Shown: one piece after another, positions 52,261 to 61,018 of the stretch
Layout: the number at the start of each line of letters is the position of its first letter
Numbering within the stretch: position 1 is the stretch's first letter
Assembly (NCBI RefSeq): GCF_033843645.1
Contig: NZ_JAWXVZ010000014.1
Span: forward strand, 1-64,000
Direction: 5' to 3'
DNA from: Pseudovibrio zosterae
GTDB taxonomy: Bacteria; Pseudomonadota; Alphaproteobacteria; Rhizobiales; Stappiaceae
Length of the DNA stretch: 64,000 nt
The notes under the pieces: generated by a model
What the model saw: only the letters and a program-made list of their open reading frames with translations
Told to the model about the DNA's origin: nothing
Database searches by the model: none
Made by a program: the position numbers and the translations under genes

Positions 52261-52716
52261 TTAGCTACCTTGTTCCTCGAGCGTGACCAGACCGATACGC
52301 TTGTATCCGGCCGCATTGATCCGCCCCATGACCTTCATGATGACCCCGTAATCCGCGTCCTGATCGCCGCGCACATAAAGGCGCTGGTCGTATCCGTTCA
52401 CGGCGATGGCTTCCAGTTTCGGGATCAGCTCATCAAGTGGAATTTCCGTGTCCTGAATGAACACACGCCCGTCCACATCAACAGAGATGGCGATTGGCTC
52501 CACATCCCCTTCCATAGGCTTAGCGCGTGTCTCCGGCAGGTCAATTGGCACACCTACCGTCAAAAGCGGGGCTGATACCATGAAGATGATGAGCAAAACC
52601 AGCACCACGTCCACGAAGGGCGTCACGTTGATCTCGCTAATGGGCGCGCTGTGTTTGCCGCGCCTTCCGCGTCTGGAGGCGCGACCGCCTCCACCGGAGC
52701 CCATACTCATGCCCAT
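52261..52716 (-). CDS. tolR: Tol-Pal system protein TolR (ExbD/TolR)
   Basis: A 151-residue inner-membrane protein. A Gly/Arg-rich N-terminus leads to SEINVTPFVDVVLVLLIIFM, split here as SEINVTPFVDVV and LLIIFMVSAPLL, the single transmembrane helix with the conserved Asp of the proton channel. The periplasmic domain has IPLDELIPKLEAI and YVRGDQDADYG. It forms the proton-driven motor with TolQ, whose stop lies 2 bp before this ATG. Confidence 0.96.
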   Translation of the reverse strand: MGMSMGSGGGGRASRRGRRGKHSAPISEINVTPFVDVVLVLLIIFMVSAPLLTVGVPIDLPETRAKPMEGDVEPIAISVDVDGRVFIQDTEIPLDELIPKLEAIAVNGYDQRLYVRGDQDADYGVIMKVMGRINAAGYKRIGLVTLEEQGS

Positions 52717-52718
52717 GG

Positions 52719-53432
52719 TTACACCCGCTCATCAATGCGGCGCGACAGGATCGCCGAGAACTCGTCCGCAAAACCTTCCATGCGCGCGGCAATCTTGCCG
52801 GAGTCAGACTGCAGCTTGTTGTAGGCGATAACCGCCGGAATAGCTGCAACAAGGCCAATGCCGGTCGCCAGCAGCGCTTCCGCAATGCCAGGTGCAACAA
52901 CGGCAAGGCTGGTGTTTTTGGAAGCTGCGATGGAGGTAAACGAGTTCATGATCCCCCAAACCGTTCCGAACAGCCCGATAAACGGGGCAGCCGAACCTAC
53001 GGTCGCCAGGAACATGAGGCGTTTTTGCAAACGCTCCACTTCGCGATTGATGTTGAGGTCCATCACCCGGTCAATGCGCTGTTGCAGGCTGGCGATGGCC
53101 GGTTTCTGACCCTCGTGAGAGCGCTTCCACTCACGCATGGCCGCAACAAACAGCGCCGCCATGCCGTTGTTGGCGCGGCTGGACAGCGATTTGTAAAGTT
53201 CTTCGAGCGACTGACCAGACCAGAACACGTCTTCGAACCGGTCCATCTGCTTTTTTGTCCGGCGGTACAGCAGGATCTTGTCAAAGATAATGGCCCAGCT
53301 CCAAACGGAGGCCATCACCAAGCCGATCATCACCAGCTTGACGACAAGATCTGCATCAAAGAACAGATGCAGGAAAGACATACTCGCGGCTGGTGCAGCC
53401 AGCGCTACTTCAGAAACGCCTTCAGGATTCAT
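52719..53432 (-). CDS. tolQ: Tol-Pal system protein TolQ (MotA/ExbB/TolQ)
   Basis: A 237-residue inner-membrane protein with three helices. The C-terminal half holds LATVGSAAPFIGLFGTVWGI, split here as LATVGSAAPFIGL and FGTVWGIM, and GIAEALLATGIGLVAAIPAVIAYN, the family pore motifs. With TolR it converts proton flow into movement of TolA. It heads the tolQRAB-pal unit; the 259-bp spacer to ybgC has no terminator that I can see and may contain its promoter. Confidence 0.96.
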   Translation of the reverse strand: MNPEGVSEVALAAPAASMSFLHLFFDADLVVKLVMIGLVMASVWSWAIIFDKILLYRRTKKQMDRFEDVFWSGQSLEELYKSLSSRANNGMAALFVAAMREWKRSHEGQKPAIASLQQRIDRVMDLNINREVERLQKRLMFLATVGSAAPFIGLFGTVWGIMNSFTSIAASKNTSLAVVAPGIAEALLATGIGLVAAIPAVIAYNKLQSDSGKIAARMEGFADEFSAILSRRIDERV

Positions 53433-53691
53433 GCAGCAAGGCCCTCTCGCCTCTGTATTACTCGCAAATGCACCTGCGGTGGCGCCCCTCGCCCCACAGT
53501 GCTTCGACTTTCAGGAAAACTTGAGTGCCTTCCTGCATCCCGAATTTGGCAAAACTTCGACTAGGCCAAACGGGACGAGCCACACGATAAAGACAGCGTT
53601 AAGGTTACTGAAAAATTAAAAGCCCGCGAGTTCCGTTAATTGTGATTGCATTCTGGCGATAAATAACCAGAGATATATGCGGCGCAGGGAG

Positions 53692-54168
53692 TTAGCTCGG
53701 AAGAGCACTGGCCGCCAGCAGGCGTTCTGCAAGATGCTTGGGCATCCGCCGGGGACCGCCGCCGGGCTGGATTACGGCCACCGTCACCGTGGCGGTGAAA
53801 AGGGTTTCTTCCCCGCGTGTCACCTCCTGATGCAGCACGAGGCGCGCGCCCTTCAAGCTCTCAAGCCTGGTAACTACTTCCAGCACATCATCGATGCGTG
53901 CAGGTCGCAAAAAATTGATGTCCATATGTCGCACCGCGAAGGCCAGCGCTTCTCCGTGCTTGCCATCTTCCAGCTCATTGTGATGGATATCGCAGACCCG
54001 CAAAAAGTCAGAGCGGCCACGCTCGATGAACTTCAGATAGGCCGCATGGTAAACCACGCCGGTAAAGTCCGTGTCCTCATAGTACACCCGCACTGGCAAA
54101 ACGTGCCCCGCTCCGGAAAGCCGGCCCGCCAGATCCGGCCATGTCTGGGTTTTGCCCTGTGTACTCAT
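53692..54168 (-). CDS. ybgC: acyl-CoA thioesterase YbgC
   Basis: A 158-residue hotdog-fold thioesterase. VYYEDTDFTGVVYHAAYLKFIERGR contains the active-site Asp of the 4-hydroxybenzoyl-CoA thioesterase family (shown here in pieces: YYEDTDFTGVVYH, then YLKFIERGR). It hydrolyses short or medium acyl-CoA or acyl-ACP and is a regular partner of Tol-Pal genes, possibly in phospholipid metabolism. It starts 6 bp after ruvB. Confidence 0.93.
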   Translation of the reverse strand: MSTQGKTQTWPDLAGRLSGAGHVLPVRVYYEDTDFTGVVYHAAYLKFIERGRSDFLRVCDIHHNELEDGKHGEALAFAVRHMDINFLRPARIDDVLEVVTRLESLKGARLVLHQEVTRGEETLFTATVTVAVIQPGGGPRRMPKHLAERLLAASALPS

Positions 54169-54174
54169 GATGGA

Positions 54175-55224
54175 TTACTGCCCGTCTTCTTCGTCAAAAA
54201 AGGTCATTTGTGGCGCATTTGGGTTCTGAGGCACAGAAAGGCCCAGATGCTGGAAGGCGATTGGGGTCAAAATTCTCCCGCGTGGCGTGCGTTGCAGGTA
54301 CCCATTCTGGATCAGATAGGGCTCAACAATGTCTTCAATGGCGTCGCGTGGTTCGGACAAAGCCGCCGCAATGGTTTCAATGCCAACAGGCCCGCCACCA
54401 AAGTTGCGCGCGATCTGTGTCAGATAGCGCCGATCCAGACTGTCGAAGCCAGCGGAGTCCACCTCAAGCTGCAGCAAGGCCCGGTCCGCGAGCCCCGCAT
54501 CGATTTCGTCATTTCCGCCCACAATGGCGAAGTCGCGCACACGGCGCAGCAAACGCCCCGCAATGCGCGGCGTGCCACGGGACCGCTTGGCAATCTCCAT
54601 GGCACCTGCGTCGCTCATGCCGATGCCAAGAAGCCGGGCACCACGCTTGACGATCAGCGTCAGCTCTTCCGGGGTATAGAACTCAAGCCGCACCGGAATG
54701 CCAAAACGGTCGCGCAGCGGTGTGGTCAGCAAGCCCAGCCGGGTCGTTGCCGCGACCAGCGTGAACTTCGCCAAATCAATCTTCACAGAGCGCGCCGCAG
54801 GCCCTTCGCCAATGATCAGATCCAGCTGGAAGTCTTCCATGGCCGGATAGAGCACCTCTTCCACCGCTGGGTTCAGACGATGGATTTCATCGATGAACAG
54901 CACATCCCGGTCTTCCAGATTGGTCAAAAGCGCCGCAAGATCACCGGCCTTTGCAATCGCCGGTCCGGAAGTTGCGCGAAAGTTCACACCCAGCTCACGG
55001 GCCATGATCTGCGCCAATGTGGTCTTGCCCAGCCCCGGAGGGCCAACAAACAGCACATGGTCCAGCGCTTCGCCCCGCGCCTTCGCTGCCCCGATGAAGA
55101 TCTTGAGATTCTCACGCGCCTGCTTCTGACCCGTGAAATCATCAAGGGTTTGCGGACGCATTCCGCTGTCGATCTCATCGCCGCGAATTTCCGGGGTTAC
55201 GATGCGCTCTTCGCCATCCATCAT
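54175..55224 (-). CDS. ruvB: Holliday junction branch-migration ATPase RuvB
   Basis: A 349-residue AAA+ motor that drives branch migration with RuvA. RPQTLDDFTGQ begins the N-terminal region, Walker A is GPPGLGKTTLA, Walker B is LFIDEIHRL, and RGTPRIAGRLLRRVRDFA is the sensor-2 and winged-helix junction. Its start overlaps the ruvA stop (ATGA), so the two are coupled. Confidence 0.97.
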   Translation of the reverse strand: MMDGEERIVTPEIRGDEIDSGMRPQTLDDFTGQKQARENLKIFIGAAKARGEALDHVLFVGPPGLGKTTLAQIMARELGVNFRATSGPAIAKAGDLAALLTNLEDRDVLFIDEIHRLNPAVEEVLYPAMEDFQLDLIIGEGPAARSVKIDLAKFTLVAATTRLGLLTTPLRDRFGIPVRLEFYTPEELTLIVKRGARLLGIGMSDAGAMEIAKRSRGTPRIAGRLLRRVRDFAIVGGNDEIDAGLADRALLQLEVDSAGFDSLDRRYLTQIARNFGGGPVGIETIAAALSEPRDAIEDIVEPYLIQNGYLQRTPRGRILTPIAFQHLGLSVPQNPNAPQMTFFDEEDGQ

Positions 55225-55838
55225 GCTGAAAGTTCCTTAAGGCCGAGACGGATCAAGGTCTCGGCGGTCGCATCTTCACCAGCAGACTTCACCGCCATAG
55301 CCACGGCAGCGGAAGCCTGTGCAGGTTGATACCCCAAATTGGTGAGGGCGGAAACCGCATCGGTAACGCCAGTTGCGGCAACGTTCTCCTGAACGGCAGC
55401 ACTCACGCTGATGGTTTCCTGATCCACGCTGGCAAACTTCGGTGCCTTGTCCTTGAGTTCCGAGGCAATCCGCTCCGCTACCCGTTTGCCGACACCCGGC
55501 GCGCGGGTCAACGCGGTCTTGTCGCCCAGCGCAATGGCATTTGCCACTTCGCTTGCCTTCATGACCCCCAGAATGGCCAAGGCGACCTTGGCCCCGACAC
55601 CTTGAACGGTGGTCAGCAGGCGAAACCATTCCCGCTCGCTTTCATCCTGAAAGCCAAACAGCTTGATCATGTCTTCACGCACAACGGTCTCAATCGCCAG
55701 CACCGCAGCTTCACCAACCCGTGGCAGATACTGCAGGACACGGGACGGGCAATGCACCTGGTAGCACACCCCATGAACATCCAGCAGAACGTAGTCCTCG
55801 CCGAAACTGTCCACCACCCCTTTGAGTTTCCCGATCAT
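55221..55838 (-). CDS. ruvA: Holliday junction DNA-binding protein RuvA
   Basis: A 205-residue protein. The N-terminal OB-fold starts MIGKLKGVVDSFGEDYVLLD, HhH motifs are at LLTTVQGVGAKVALAILG and RAPGVGKRVAERIASELKDK, and a flexible C-terminal domain binds RuvB. It forms tetramers on Holliday junctions. The ATG at 55838 overlaps the ruvC stop by 4 bp; the 22 upstream codons belong to ruvC. Confidence 0.96.
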   Translation of the reverse strand: MIGKLKGVVDSFGEDYVLLDVHGVCYQVHCPSRVLQYLPRVGEAAVLAIETVVREDMIKLFGFQDESEREWFRLLTTVQGVGAKVALAILGVMKASEVANAIALGDKTALTRAPGVGKRVAERIASELKDKAPKFASVDQETISVSAAVQENVAATGVTDAVSALTNLGYQPAQASAAVAMAVKSAGEDATAETLIRLGLKELSA

Positions 55839-56359
55839 TTTGCACGCACTCCTGCTAAGGCCGCCATGCGGCCACTTGCGCTGCCACGATGGTGCGCATG
55901 ACATATGGCGATGGCCAGCGCATCCGCCGCATCGTCCGAGTTAAACACCGCTTTCGGCATCAAGACCTTCACCATCATGCGGATCTGTTCCTTGTCCGCA
56001 TGGCCGGTTCCCACCACCGTCTTCTTCACAAGGTTTGGCGCGTACTCTGCCACCTCAAGATTGTGCAAGGAAGGCACCAGCAGCGCAATGCCGCGCGCCT
56101 GTCCCAGCTTCAAGGTCGCGCCTGCGTCCTTGTTGACGAAGGTGTTTTCAACCGCCGCTTCCTGAGGCTCATTGCGATTGATCACGTCATGCAACGCGTC
56201 ATGCAGCTGTCGCAGCCGCTCAGCCAGACTGGCCTTGCTGTCGGAGGTCAGCGTCCCGCTGCCTACAAAGCTCAACCGGTTGCCCTGCGCCTCGATAACG
56301 CCCCACCCGGTGCGCCTGAGGCCCGGATCAATGCCAAGTATGCGGATTGGATGAATCAT
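55835..56359 (-). CDS. ruvC: Holliday junction resolvase RuvC
   Basis: A 174-residue endonuclease. The first catalytic acid is in RILGIDPGLRRTGWG; others are in VENTFVNKD and near the C-terminal DDAADALAIAICHAHH. It nicks four-way junctions symmetrically. The ATG at 56359 (MIHPIRILG) fits the family; 46 upstream codons in frame are non-homologous. It is the first gene of ruvCAB-ybgC. Confidence 0.96.
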   Translation of the reverse strand: MIHPIRILGIDPGLRRTGWGVIEAQGNRLSFVGSGTLTSDSKASLAERLRQLHDALHDVINRNEPQEAAVENTFVNKDAGATLKLGQARGIALLVPSLHNLEVAEYAPNLVKKTVVGTGHADKEQIRMMVKVLMPKAVFNSDDAADALAIAICHAHHRGSASGRMAALAGVRAK

Positions 56360-56640
56360 AGAACAAACCGGTAACAAATAAATCCTGAGCGCGCCACAAC
56401 AACCCCGCTGCAGGCAAAGTTTTGCAACGTCTTCTGCATTTACACGCTTCAGCCGAATTACCCCCTTGCCGGGCAAATATTGAGTAATTTCAACCACCCC
56501 CGCAGAGCACGGTTGAGCTGAGCTCTCCTGTAAGCAAGTCGTTTGTGAAACTTTTTTACGGCACCATCTTGTAGGATTTAGATATTTTAGCTAGCGTTTT
56601 TGAAATTATGTTTTCACAACGCAACAACGTCGATTGATTC
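56360..56640. other. divergent spacer between ruvC and the Lrp gene
   Basis: 281 bp with no coding potential; AT-rich on the right (TTTTTTACGG, then TTAGATATTTTAGC). It should contain both promoters. I find no confident operator, although Lrp regulators usually bind their own upstream region. Confidence 0.5.
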
Positions 56641-57132
56641 ATGCCAAAAAATGAACTTGATAAAACCGACTTGGAAATCCTGAAAAATCTTCAGGACGAT
56701 GGCCGCCTTACCAATGTGGAACTTGCCAACAAGATTGCCCTTTCGCCCTCGCCATGTCTGCGCCGCGTCAAACAGCTGGAGGAATCCGGCGTAATCAGCG
56801 GCTATCAGGCATCGCTGGATCGAAAGGCGGTTGGCCTCGGCATGACGGTGTTCGTCGAGATGCGCGTGGTCAAACAGGACCGCACCCGCGTTCTGCGCAT
56901 TCTTGAGGAGCTCACCACTCAGGCGGAAGTCGTGTCTTGCCACCTTGTCTCTGGCCAGTCGGACATTTTGGCGGAGGTGGTTGTCCCCTCACTGGAGGCC
57001 TACGACGCGTTCCTCTCCGGCTTCTTGATGACCATTGAAGGCGTGGAGGATGTACGCTCCAACTTTGCCATCCGCACGCTCAAGGCCAATGGCCCGCTGC
57101 CCCTGCAGCATCTGGAAGAACAACTCTCCTGA
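56641..57132 (+). CDS. Lrp/AsnC-family transcriptional regulator
   Basis: A 163-residue protein. The N-terminal helix-turn-helix is DLEILKNLQDDGRLTNVELA with LSPSPCLRRVKQLEESGVI; the C-terminal RAM domain binds an amino-acid effector (VVSCHLVSGQSDILAEVVV). Members include general Lrp and specific regulators of amino-acid catabolism. It is transcribed alone, between ruvC and yebC, and has no obvious target next to it. The start at 56641 follows an A/T-rich leader with no clear Shine-Dalgarno sequence. Confidence 0.9.
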   Translation: MPKNELDKTDLEILKNLQDDGRLTNVELANKIALSPSPCLRRVKQLEESGVISGYQASLDRKAVGLGMTVFVEMRVVKQDRTRVLRILEELTTQAEVVSCHLVSGQSDILAEVVVPSLEAYDAFLSGFLMTIEGVEDVRSNFAIRTLKANGPLPLQHLEEQLS

Positions 57133-57138
57133 AACAAG

Positions 57139-57170
57139 AAAGGCGGCGCAGCCTACGCTGCCCCGCCTTT
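57139..57170. terminator. bidirectional terminator between the Lrp gene and yebC
   Basis: AAAGGCGG and CCGCCTTT, extended by GCAGC/GCTGC, form a long hairpin between convergent genes. TTTCTTGTTTC follows on the minus strand; the plus strand has little U-tract. Confidence 0.75.
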
Positions 57171-57194
57171 CAAAAATCTAAGGTAAATGTCGGC

Positions 57195-57938
57195 TTAGCC
57201 GAGCTTCGCCATCACTTCTTCATCGATGTCGAAGTTGGAGAAGACGTTCTGAACGTCGTCGTCCTCATCAAACACATCCATCAGCTTCATCAGCGTGCCA
57301 GCCTTTTCCTCGTCCACTGGAACAAGGTTCTGCGGCTTCCAGATGATCTTCACGGATTCCGCTTCACCAAGGTTTTCTTCCAAGGCCTTGGAAACATCAG
57401 ACAGATCTTCAAAAGCGCAGGTAATGGTGTGGCCTTCTTCATCAGAGGCAACATCGTCCGCGCCCGCTTCAATGCCAGCTTCCAAGATGGCTTCCGCTTC
57501 ACCAGCTTCCACCTTGTAAACGATTTCGCCAACGCGATCGAACATGAAGGAAACGGACCCTGTTTCGCCCAAAGAGCCGCCATACTTGGTGAAGTAGGAG
57601 CGCACGTTTGCAGCGGAACGGTTTTTGTTGTCGGTCAGCACTTCAACGATGATCGCGGTGCCGCCAGGGCCATACCCTTCATAGCGGATCTCGTTATAGT
57701 CCGCCGCATCGCCGCCCTGAGACTTGGCAATTGCACGCTGGATGTTGTCCTTCGGCATGGACTGACCCTTTGCGTTCTGGATAGCCAGACGCAACCGCGG
57801 GTTCTTGTCCGGATCAGGATCACCCATCTTTGCTGCAACGGTGATTTCTTTGGAGAGCTTTGAGAACATCTTGGAGCGCACGGCGTCCTGACGCCCTTTG
57901 CGGTGCATGATGTTCTTGAATTTGGAATGTCCGGCCAT
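57195..57938 (-). CDS. yebC: YebC/PmpR-family protein (TACO1 family)
   Basis: A 247-residue protein matching the family throughout: MAGHSKFKNIMHRKGRQDA at the start, GDPDPDKNPRLRLAIQNAK and MPKDNIQRAI in the first domain, and GPGGTAIIVEVLTDNKNR in the second. Members have been described as transcription regulators; later work on TACO1/YebC supports a role in translation through difficult peptide stretches. It lies upstream of ruvC in genome order, as is common, but is separated by the Lrp gene. Confidence 0.95.
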   Translation of the reverse strand: MAGHSKFKNIMHRKGRQDAVRSKMFSKLSKEITVAAKMGDPDPDKNPRLRLAIQNAKGQSMPKDNIQRAIAKSQGGDAADYNEIRYEGYGPGGTAIIVEVLTDNKNRSAANVRSYFTKYGGSLGETGSVSFMFDRVGEIVYKVEAGEAEAILEAGIEAGADDVASDEEGHTITCAFEDLSDVSKALEENLGEAESVKIIWKPQNLVPVDEEKAGTLMKLMDVFDEDDDVQNVFSNFDIDEEVMAKLG

Positions 57939-58167
57939 AGATCTTCCAGGCTTGCTGTTCGTTGAATATTAAAAGTCTGAATCTGCGGCTCGTTCAGGCG
58001 CACCCGCCGTCGTCCCCGCTTTGGGGCAACGGAGCGCAGCAACAAAACAAGCCAGCTCAAGTCGTTCGTTCGCCGCTTATAAAATGTCAGCGGGTCAAAA
58101 TCCAGCACCACAATCGCGTTTTTTGTACCGCAGTTGCGCTGCTGGAATTCTTGTCTGGCTTTGCGCT

Positions 58168-58995
58168 TTAAACGCCCTCCCAGAACTCGGGAATGATCTG
58201 CGACAGCCGTCCACCAAGACGAACCGGCGAGACTGCCGTGGCAAGCCCGGTCCTGTCATCCGTCTCAACTGCGACACCACAAATGGTAGCCTCGCCCAAT
58301 GAAGGCGTAAAACGACCTCCTGCGATCTTTCGCATGAAGCGGTTCACCGGCTCTTCCTTGTCCATGCCGAGAACGGAATCATAGTCACCGCACATGCCTG
58401 CGTCAGACATGTAAGCCGTTCCGCCAACAAGGATCTGGTGATCTGCCGTCGGCACATGCGTGTGCGTGCCCACCACAAGGCTGGCACGGCCATCACAGAA
58501 GTGGCCCATGGCCTGCTTCTCACTGGTGGCTTCTGCATGCATGTCCACGATGATCGCATCGGCCACATGGCCCAGAGGGAACTCCTCCAGAATGCGCTCC
58601 ATGGAAGAAAACGGATCGTCAAGCGGATCCATGTAGATGCGGCCCATCACGTTTGCCACCATCACATTGGCGCCGTTGCGCGCCCGGTAAAGGTTTGCCC
58701 CGCGACCCGGTGCGCCGGCCGGATAATTGGCTGGGCGCAACAACTGAGGCTGACGCTCGATGTAAACCAGCGTGTCCCGCTGGTCCCAGACGTGGTTGCC
58801 CGTGGTCACCACATCGGCACCGGCATCAATCACGTCCTGCAGAATCTCCTCCGTGATCCCGAAACCGGCGGCGGCGTTCTCGCCATTCACCACCACGAAA
58901 TCCAGATTATTGGCTTCAACGAGACTTGGCAGACGCTCAATAACTGCGTTTCGGCCCGCGCGCCCCACAAGGTCTCCGAGAAACAGAAGCCTCAT
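58168..58995 (-). CDS. YmdB-family metallophosphoesterase
   Basis: A 275-residue member of the TIGR00282 family. FLGDLVGRAGRNAV and VVNGENAAAGFGI, followed by TTGNHVWDQRD and GTHTHVPTAD, are its metal-binding motifs. In Bacillus the homologue YmdB is a cyclic-nucleotide phosphodiesterase; the substrate in this class is unknown. The ATG overlaps the fau stop by 4 bp, so the two are translated together. Confidence 0.92.
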   Translation of the reverse strand: MRLLFLGDLVGRAGRNAVIERLPSLVEANNLDFVVVNGENAAAGFGITEEILQDVIDAGADVVTTGNHVWDQRDTLVYIERQPQLLRPANYPAGAPGRGANLYRARNGANVMVANVMGRIYMDPLDDPFSSMERILEEFPLGHVADAIIVDMHAEATSEKQAMGHFCDGRASLVVGTHTHVPTADHQILVGGTAYMSDAGMCGDYDSVLGMDKEEPVNRFMRKIAGGRFTPSLGEATICGVAVETDDRTGLATAVSPVRLGGRLSQIIPEFWEGV

Positions 58996-59600
58996 TTAGT
59001 ATCCTTACTTTCCTTGGCGCGGATGATGCCGCGCTCGGTCACAATCATATCCAAGGTGCGATCATGGGGCTCGACGGGCACCGCTTCCAACTCCTGACAT
59101 GCGAACGCAATGCCAATGGTGGTTACGGGGCCTGAAGCCTCAAGTCGGCTGATGGCACGGTCATAAAACCCCTTGCCATAACCAACGCGCTGCCCTGACC
59201 TATCAAATCCTGCCAGCGGCACAAGCACAACATTGGGCGACACCTCGGTTGCGTGCTCGTCTGGGCCATAGGTTCCAAACCCTGCTGGCACCAGATCACC
59301 CTCCCGGCCCAATTTGCGAAACACCAGATCGTCTCCGCTCACAATCGGCAAGCAAAGTTCCGCCCCCATTTCGGTGAACTTGGCCATCAGAGGCCGAGGA
59401 TCCACCTCATCGCGAATGGGCCAGAAGCCAGCAACCCGTGCAGGACTCGGCAATTTGATCTGGGAAGCAAATAGCGCGATTTGCAGCGAACGTTCAATAC
59501 GCTCAGCCACAGTCAGCGCACGGCGTTGCAAAAGTGCCGTCTTTCGGGCGGCTTCTTTCAGCGTTGCCGTTTGGGTCTTTGGGGACTTTTCGTTGGGCAC
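58992..59600 (-). CDS. fau: 5-formyltetrahydrofolate cyclo-ligase
   Basis: A 202-residue enzyme that uses ATP to convert 5-formyl-THF to 5,10-methenyl-THF. VPLAGFDRSGQRVGYGKGFYDR is the family signature, seen here as LAGFDRSGQRVGYGKG and FYDRAI; FWPIRDEVDPRPL is also characteristic. It starts at GTG (59600) and lies just downstream of the 6S RNA gene, the arrangement found in many Proteobacteria. Confidence 0.93.
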   Translation of the reverse strand: MPNEKSPKTQTATLKEAARKTALLQRRALTVAERIERSLQIALFASQIKLPSPARVAGFWPIRDEVDPRPLMAKFTEMGAELCLPIVSGDDLVFRKLGREGDLVPAGFGTYGPDEHATEVSPNVVLVPLAGFDRSGQRVGYGKGFYDRAISRLEASGPVTTIGIAFACQELEAVPVEPHDRTLDMIVTERGIIRAKESKDTK

Positions 59601-59656
59601 ACCTGATTCCGATCACAGTTGTCATGGACTTAAACTGTGCCGGAAAATCACGGAGT

Positions 59657-59795
59657 AAAAAAGAGGCGTGCCACCTCGGCCGTCGAAATTGATGCAATCC
59701 CGGAGAACCTACAAAGTAGGTGGGCGCCGTGTGCCCAAGCCCACGAGCAAGGACAGGTACAGCTCCCGAAGGAATGCGTAAGGCCCCGGGGATAA
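59657..59795 (-). ncRNA. ssrS: 6S RNA
   Basis: Located between zapA and the cyclo-ligase gene, the classic site for 6S RNA. The minus strand contains CCCCGGGGCC near the 5' end, GGGCTTGGGCACACGGCGCC and CACCTAC in the central region, and CGGCCGAGGTGGCACGCCTC followed by TTTTTT at the 3' end; all are typical of alphaproteobacterial 6S RNA. It binds RNA polymerase with sigma-70 and adjusts transcription in stationary phase. Ends are approximate. Confidence 0.9.
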
Positions 59796-59872
59796 GTTAA
59801 TTTCTGACGCACCGCGCAGCGACGCCGATCCATCATATAGTGAAGGAACTCCCAGAATGCCAGCGCAGCATT

Positions 59873-60307
59873 TCAGTGGGCGTCACTTTCCTCATTATTC
59901 TCAACTGATGAGCCTGGCATATTAGCCAGTTTGTCAGCCAGCTTCTCAATTTGGCCAGCGACCTCGCCCACCTTTCCGGCAAGCTCCCGCTCACGGCCAG
60001 AACGCGCTTCGGTCATGCCTTCCAGTTTCTGCTGAAGGGCGGCCTTCTCAATTTCCAAGCGTTCTTCCAGCTCTTGCTTTTCACTCGCCAGCTTTTCAGC
60101 ACGGCGCACCGCCTCAGAAGCCTGATCCGTCGCCATGATGCCTGCCATCACCGTCAGGCGCAGGTCACCAATTTCACCAAAGCTGCCGCGCAGCATGTTG
60201 ATGTTGTCATCAAACTTCTTGGCCAGGCCGAGCAAACGCTCTTCTTCACCCTCGTCGCACGCCATGCGGAAGCTGCGGCCATTAATGCTGACAGTAATCT
60301 GTGGCAC
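59873..60307 (-). CDS. zapA: cell-division protein ZapA
   Basis: A 144-residue protein. The N-terminal ZapA domain (ITVSINGRSFRMACDEGEEERL) is followed by a long coiled coil (about 70-130). ZapA bundles FtsZ filaments at the division site. It starts at GTG (60307), 3 bp after the DUF4164 gene, and precedes the 6S RNA gene. The coiled coil is longer than in enteric ZapA (about 109 residues), which is usual for this class. Confidence 0.93.
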   Translation of the reverse strand: MPQITVSINGRSFRMACDEGEEERLLGLAKKFDDNINMLRGSFGEIGDLRLTVMAGIMATDQASEAVRRAEKLASEKQELEERLEIEKAALQQKLEGMTEARSGRERELAGKVGEVAGQIEKLADKLANMPGSSVENNEESDAH

Positions 60308-60310
60308 CGG

Positions 60311-60607
60311 CTAGCCTCCGTGCTTTACGAGTACAGTGCGGATGGTTTCCATGGCGGACACCAAACGGCGCGAAACCTCACGGTTTACTGATTCCAAACG
60401 CTCAGCGCGCGCTTCCGCCTCATCAAGTGTTGCGGCCAGTTGCGAGCGGTCCTCAGCGAGCCGTTGCAGATCGTCTTCAAGCGCCTCAACGGACTTGTCT
60501 TGCGCCAGTCTCCGGCCCGCTGCCGCCTCCAGCTTTCCGATGGCGGCAGTCAGGCGTTCAAATGCCTTGTCCAGATCCTGCCCGTTTTCCATCTCCACCT
60601 TCGACAT
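60311..60607 (-). CDS. DUF4164 coiled-coil protein
   Basis: A 98-residue, almost wholly helical protein (KAFERLTAAIGKLEAAAGRR, then EALEDDLQRLAEDRSQLAATL). It matches the small DUF4164 family that precedes zapA in Hyphomicrobiales; a division-related role is inferred only from this. The ATG at 60607 has a weak upstream SD; the ATG five codons later is an alternative. A TTAAC-centred quasi-palindrome lies 10 bp upstream. Confidence 0.8.
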   Translation of the reverse strand: MSKVEMENGQDLDKAFERLTAAIGKLEAAAGRRLAQDKSVEALEDDLQRLAEDRSQLAATLDEAEARAERLESVNREVSRRLVSAMETIRTVLVKHGG

Positions 60608-60613
60608 GCATAT

Positions 60614-60626
60614 CTTGTTAACCAAG
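60614..60626. promoter_or_regulatory. quasi-palindrome CTTGTTAACCAAG upstream of the zapA operon
   Basis: Thirteen bases, symmetric about GTTAAC except for one position. It shares TTAACCAAG with the repeats before pal and contains a CtrA-type half-site. Confidence 0.4.
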
Positions 60627-61018
60627 TCATTCAGTACAGCCCCGAGGGAGGGGCACGCAATGCACAATCTGCGCTTTGCGCTCAACTATGCCATGGTTTC
60701 TCATGGATGCCCTCGTTTCCCACGCTTTATTCACATTATATGTTAGCAAATGCACCGAAGCATAACGCTTGAAACAATTTTCCGGGCTGACCGCCAAGGA
60801 CATTATTCTCGCCGAAGATGAATGCAATCGATCAAAAACGCTCAATCACGAAGCGAATTATACACAAACACGCACTTCTCCGTACTACCAAGCCTCTACA
60901 ATCTGTGGTCCTATTCCGCCGCATAAATTATGTCAGTGCGACAGAACTTACGCAGGATTAAGAAGCATTACTTACGCGCTCAATGCCGAGTTTAATTGAC
61001 TCAACGGAGCGAGGTGAT
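60627..61018. other. long spacer between the zapA operon and tkt, no supported gene
   Basis: About 390 bp. An open frame at 60769-60999 lacks a ribosome-binding site and family character. The sequence is AT-richer than its surroundings and probably holds both divergent promoters. Confidence 0.5.

Noticed and set aside
53677..55329. 550-codon open frame on the plus strand
   Set aside because: Antisense to ybgC and ruvB; a by-product of GC-rich codon usage.
60769..60999. 76-codon open frame before tkt
   Set aside because: No ribosome-binding site, odd composition and no recognisable motif; treated as spacer.
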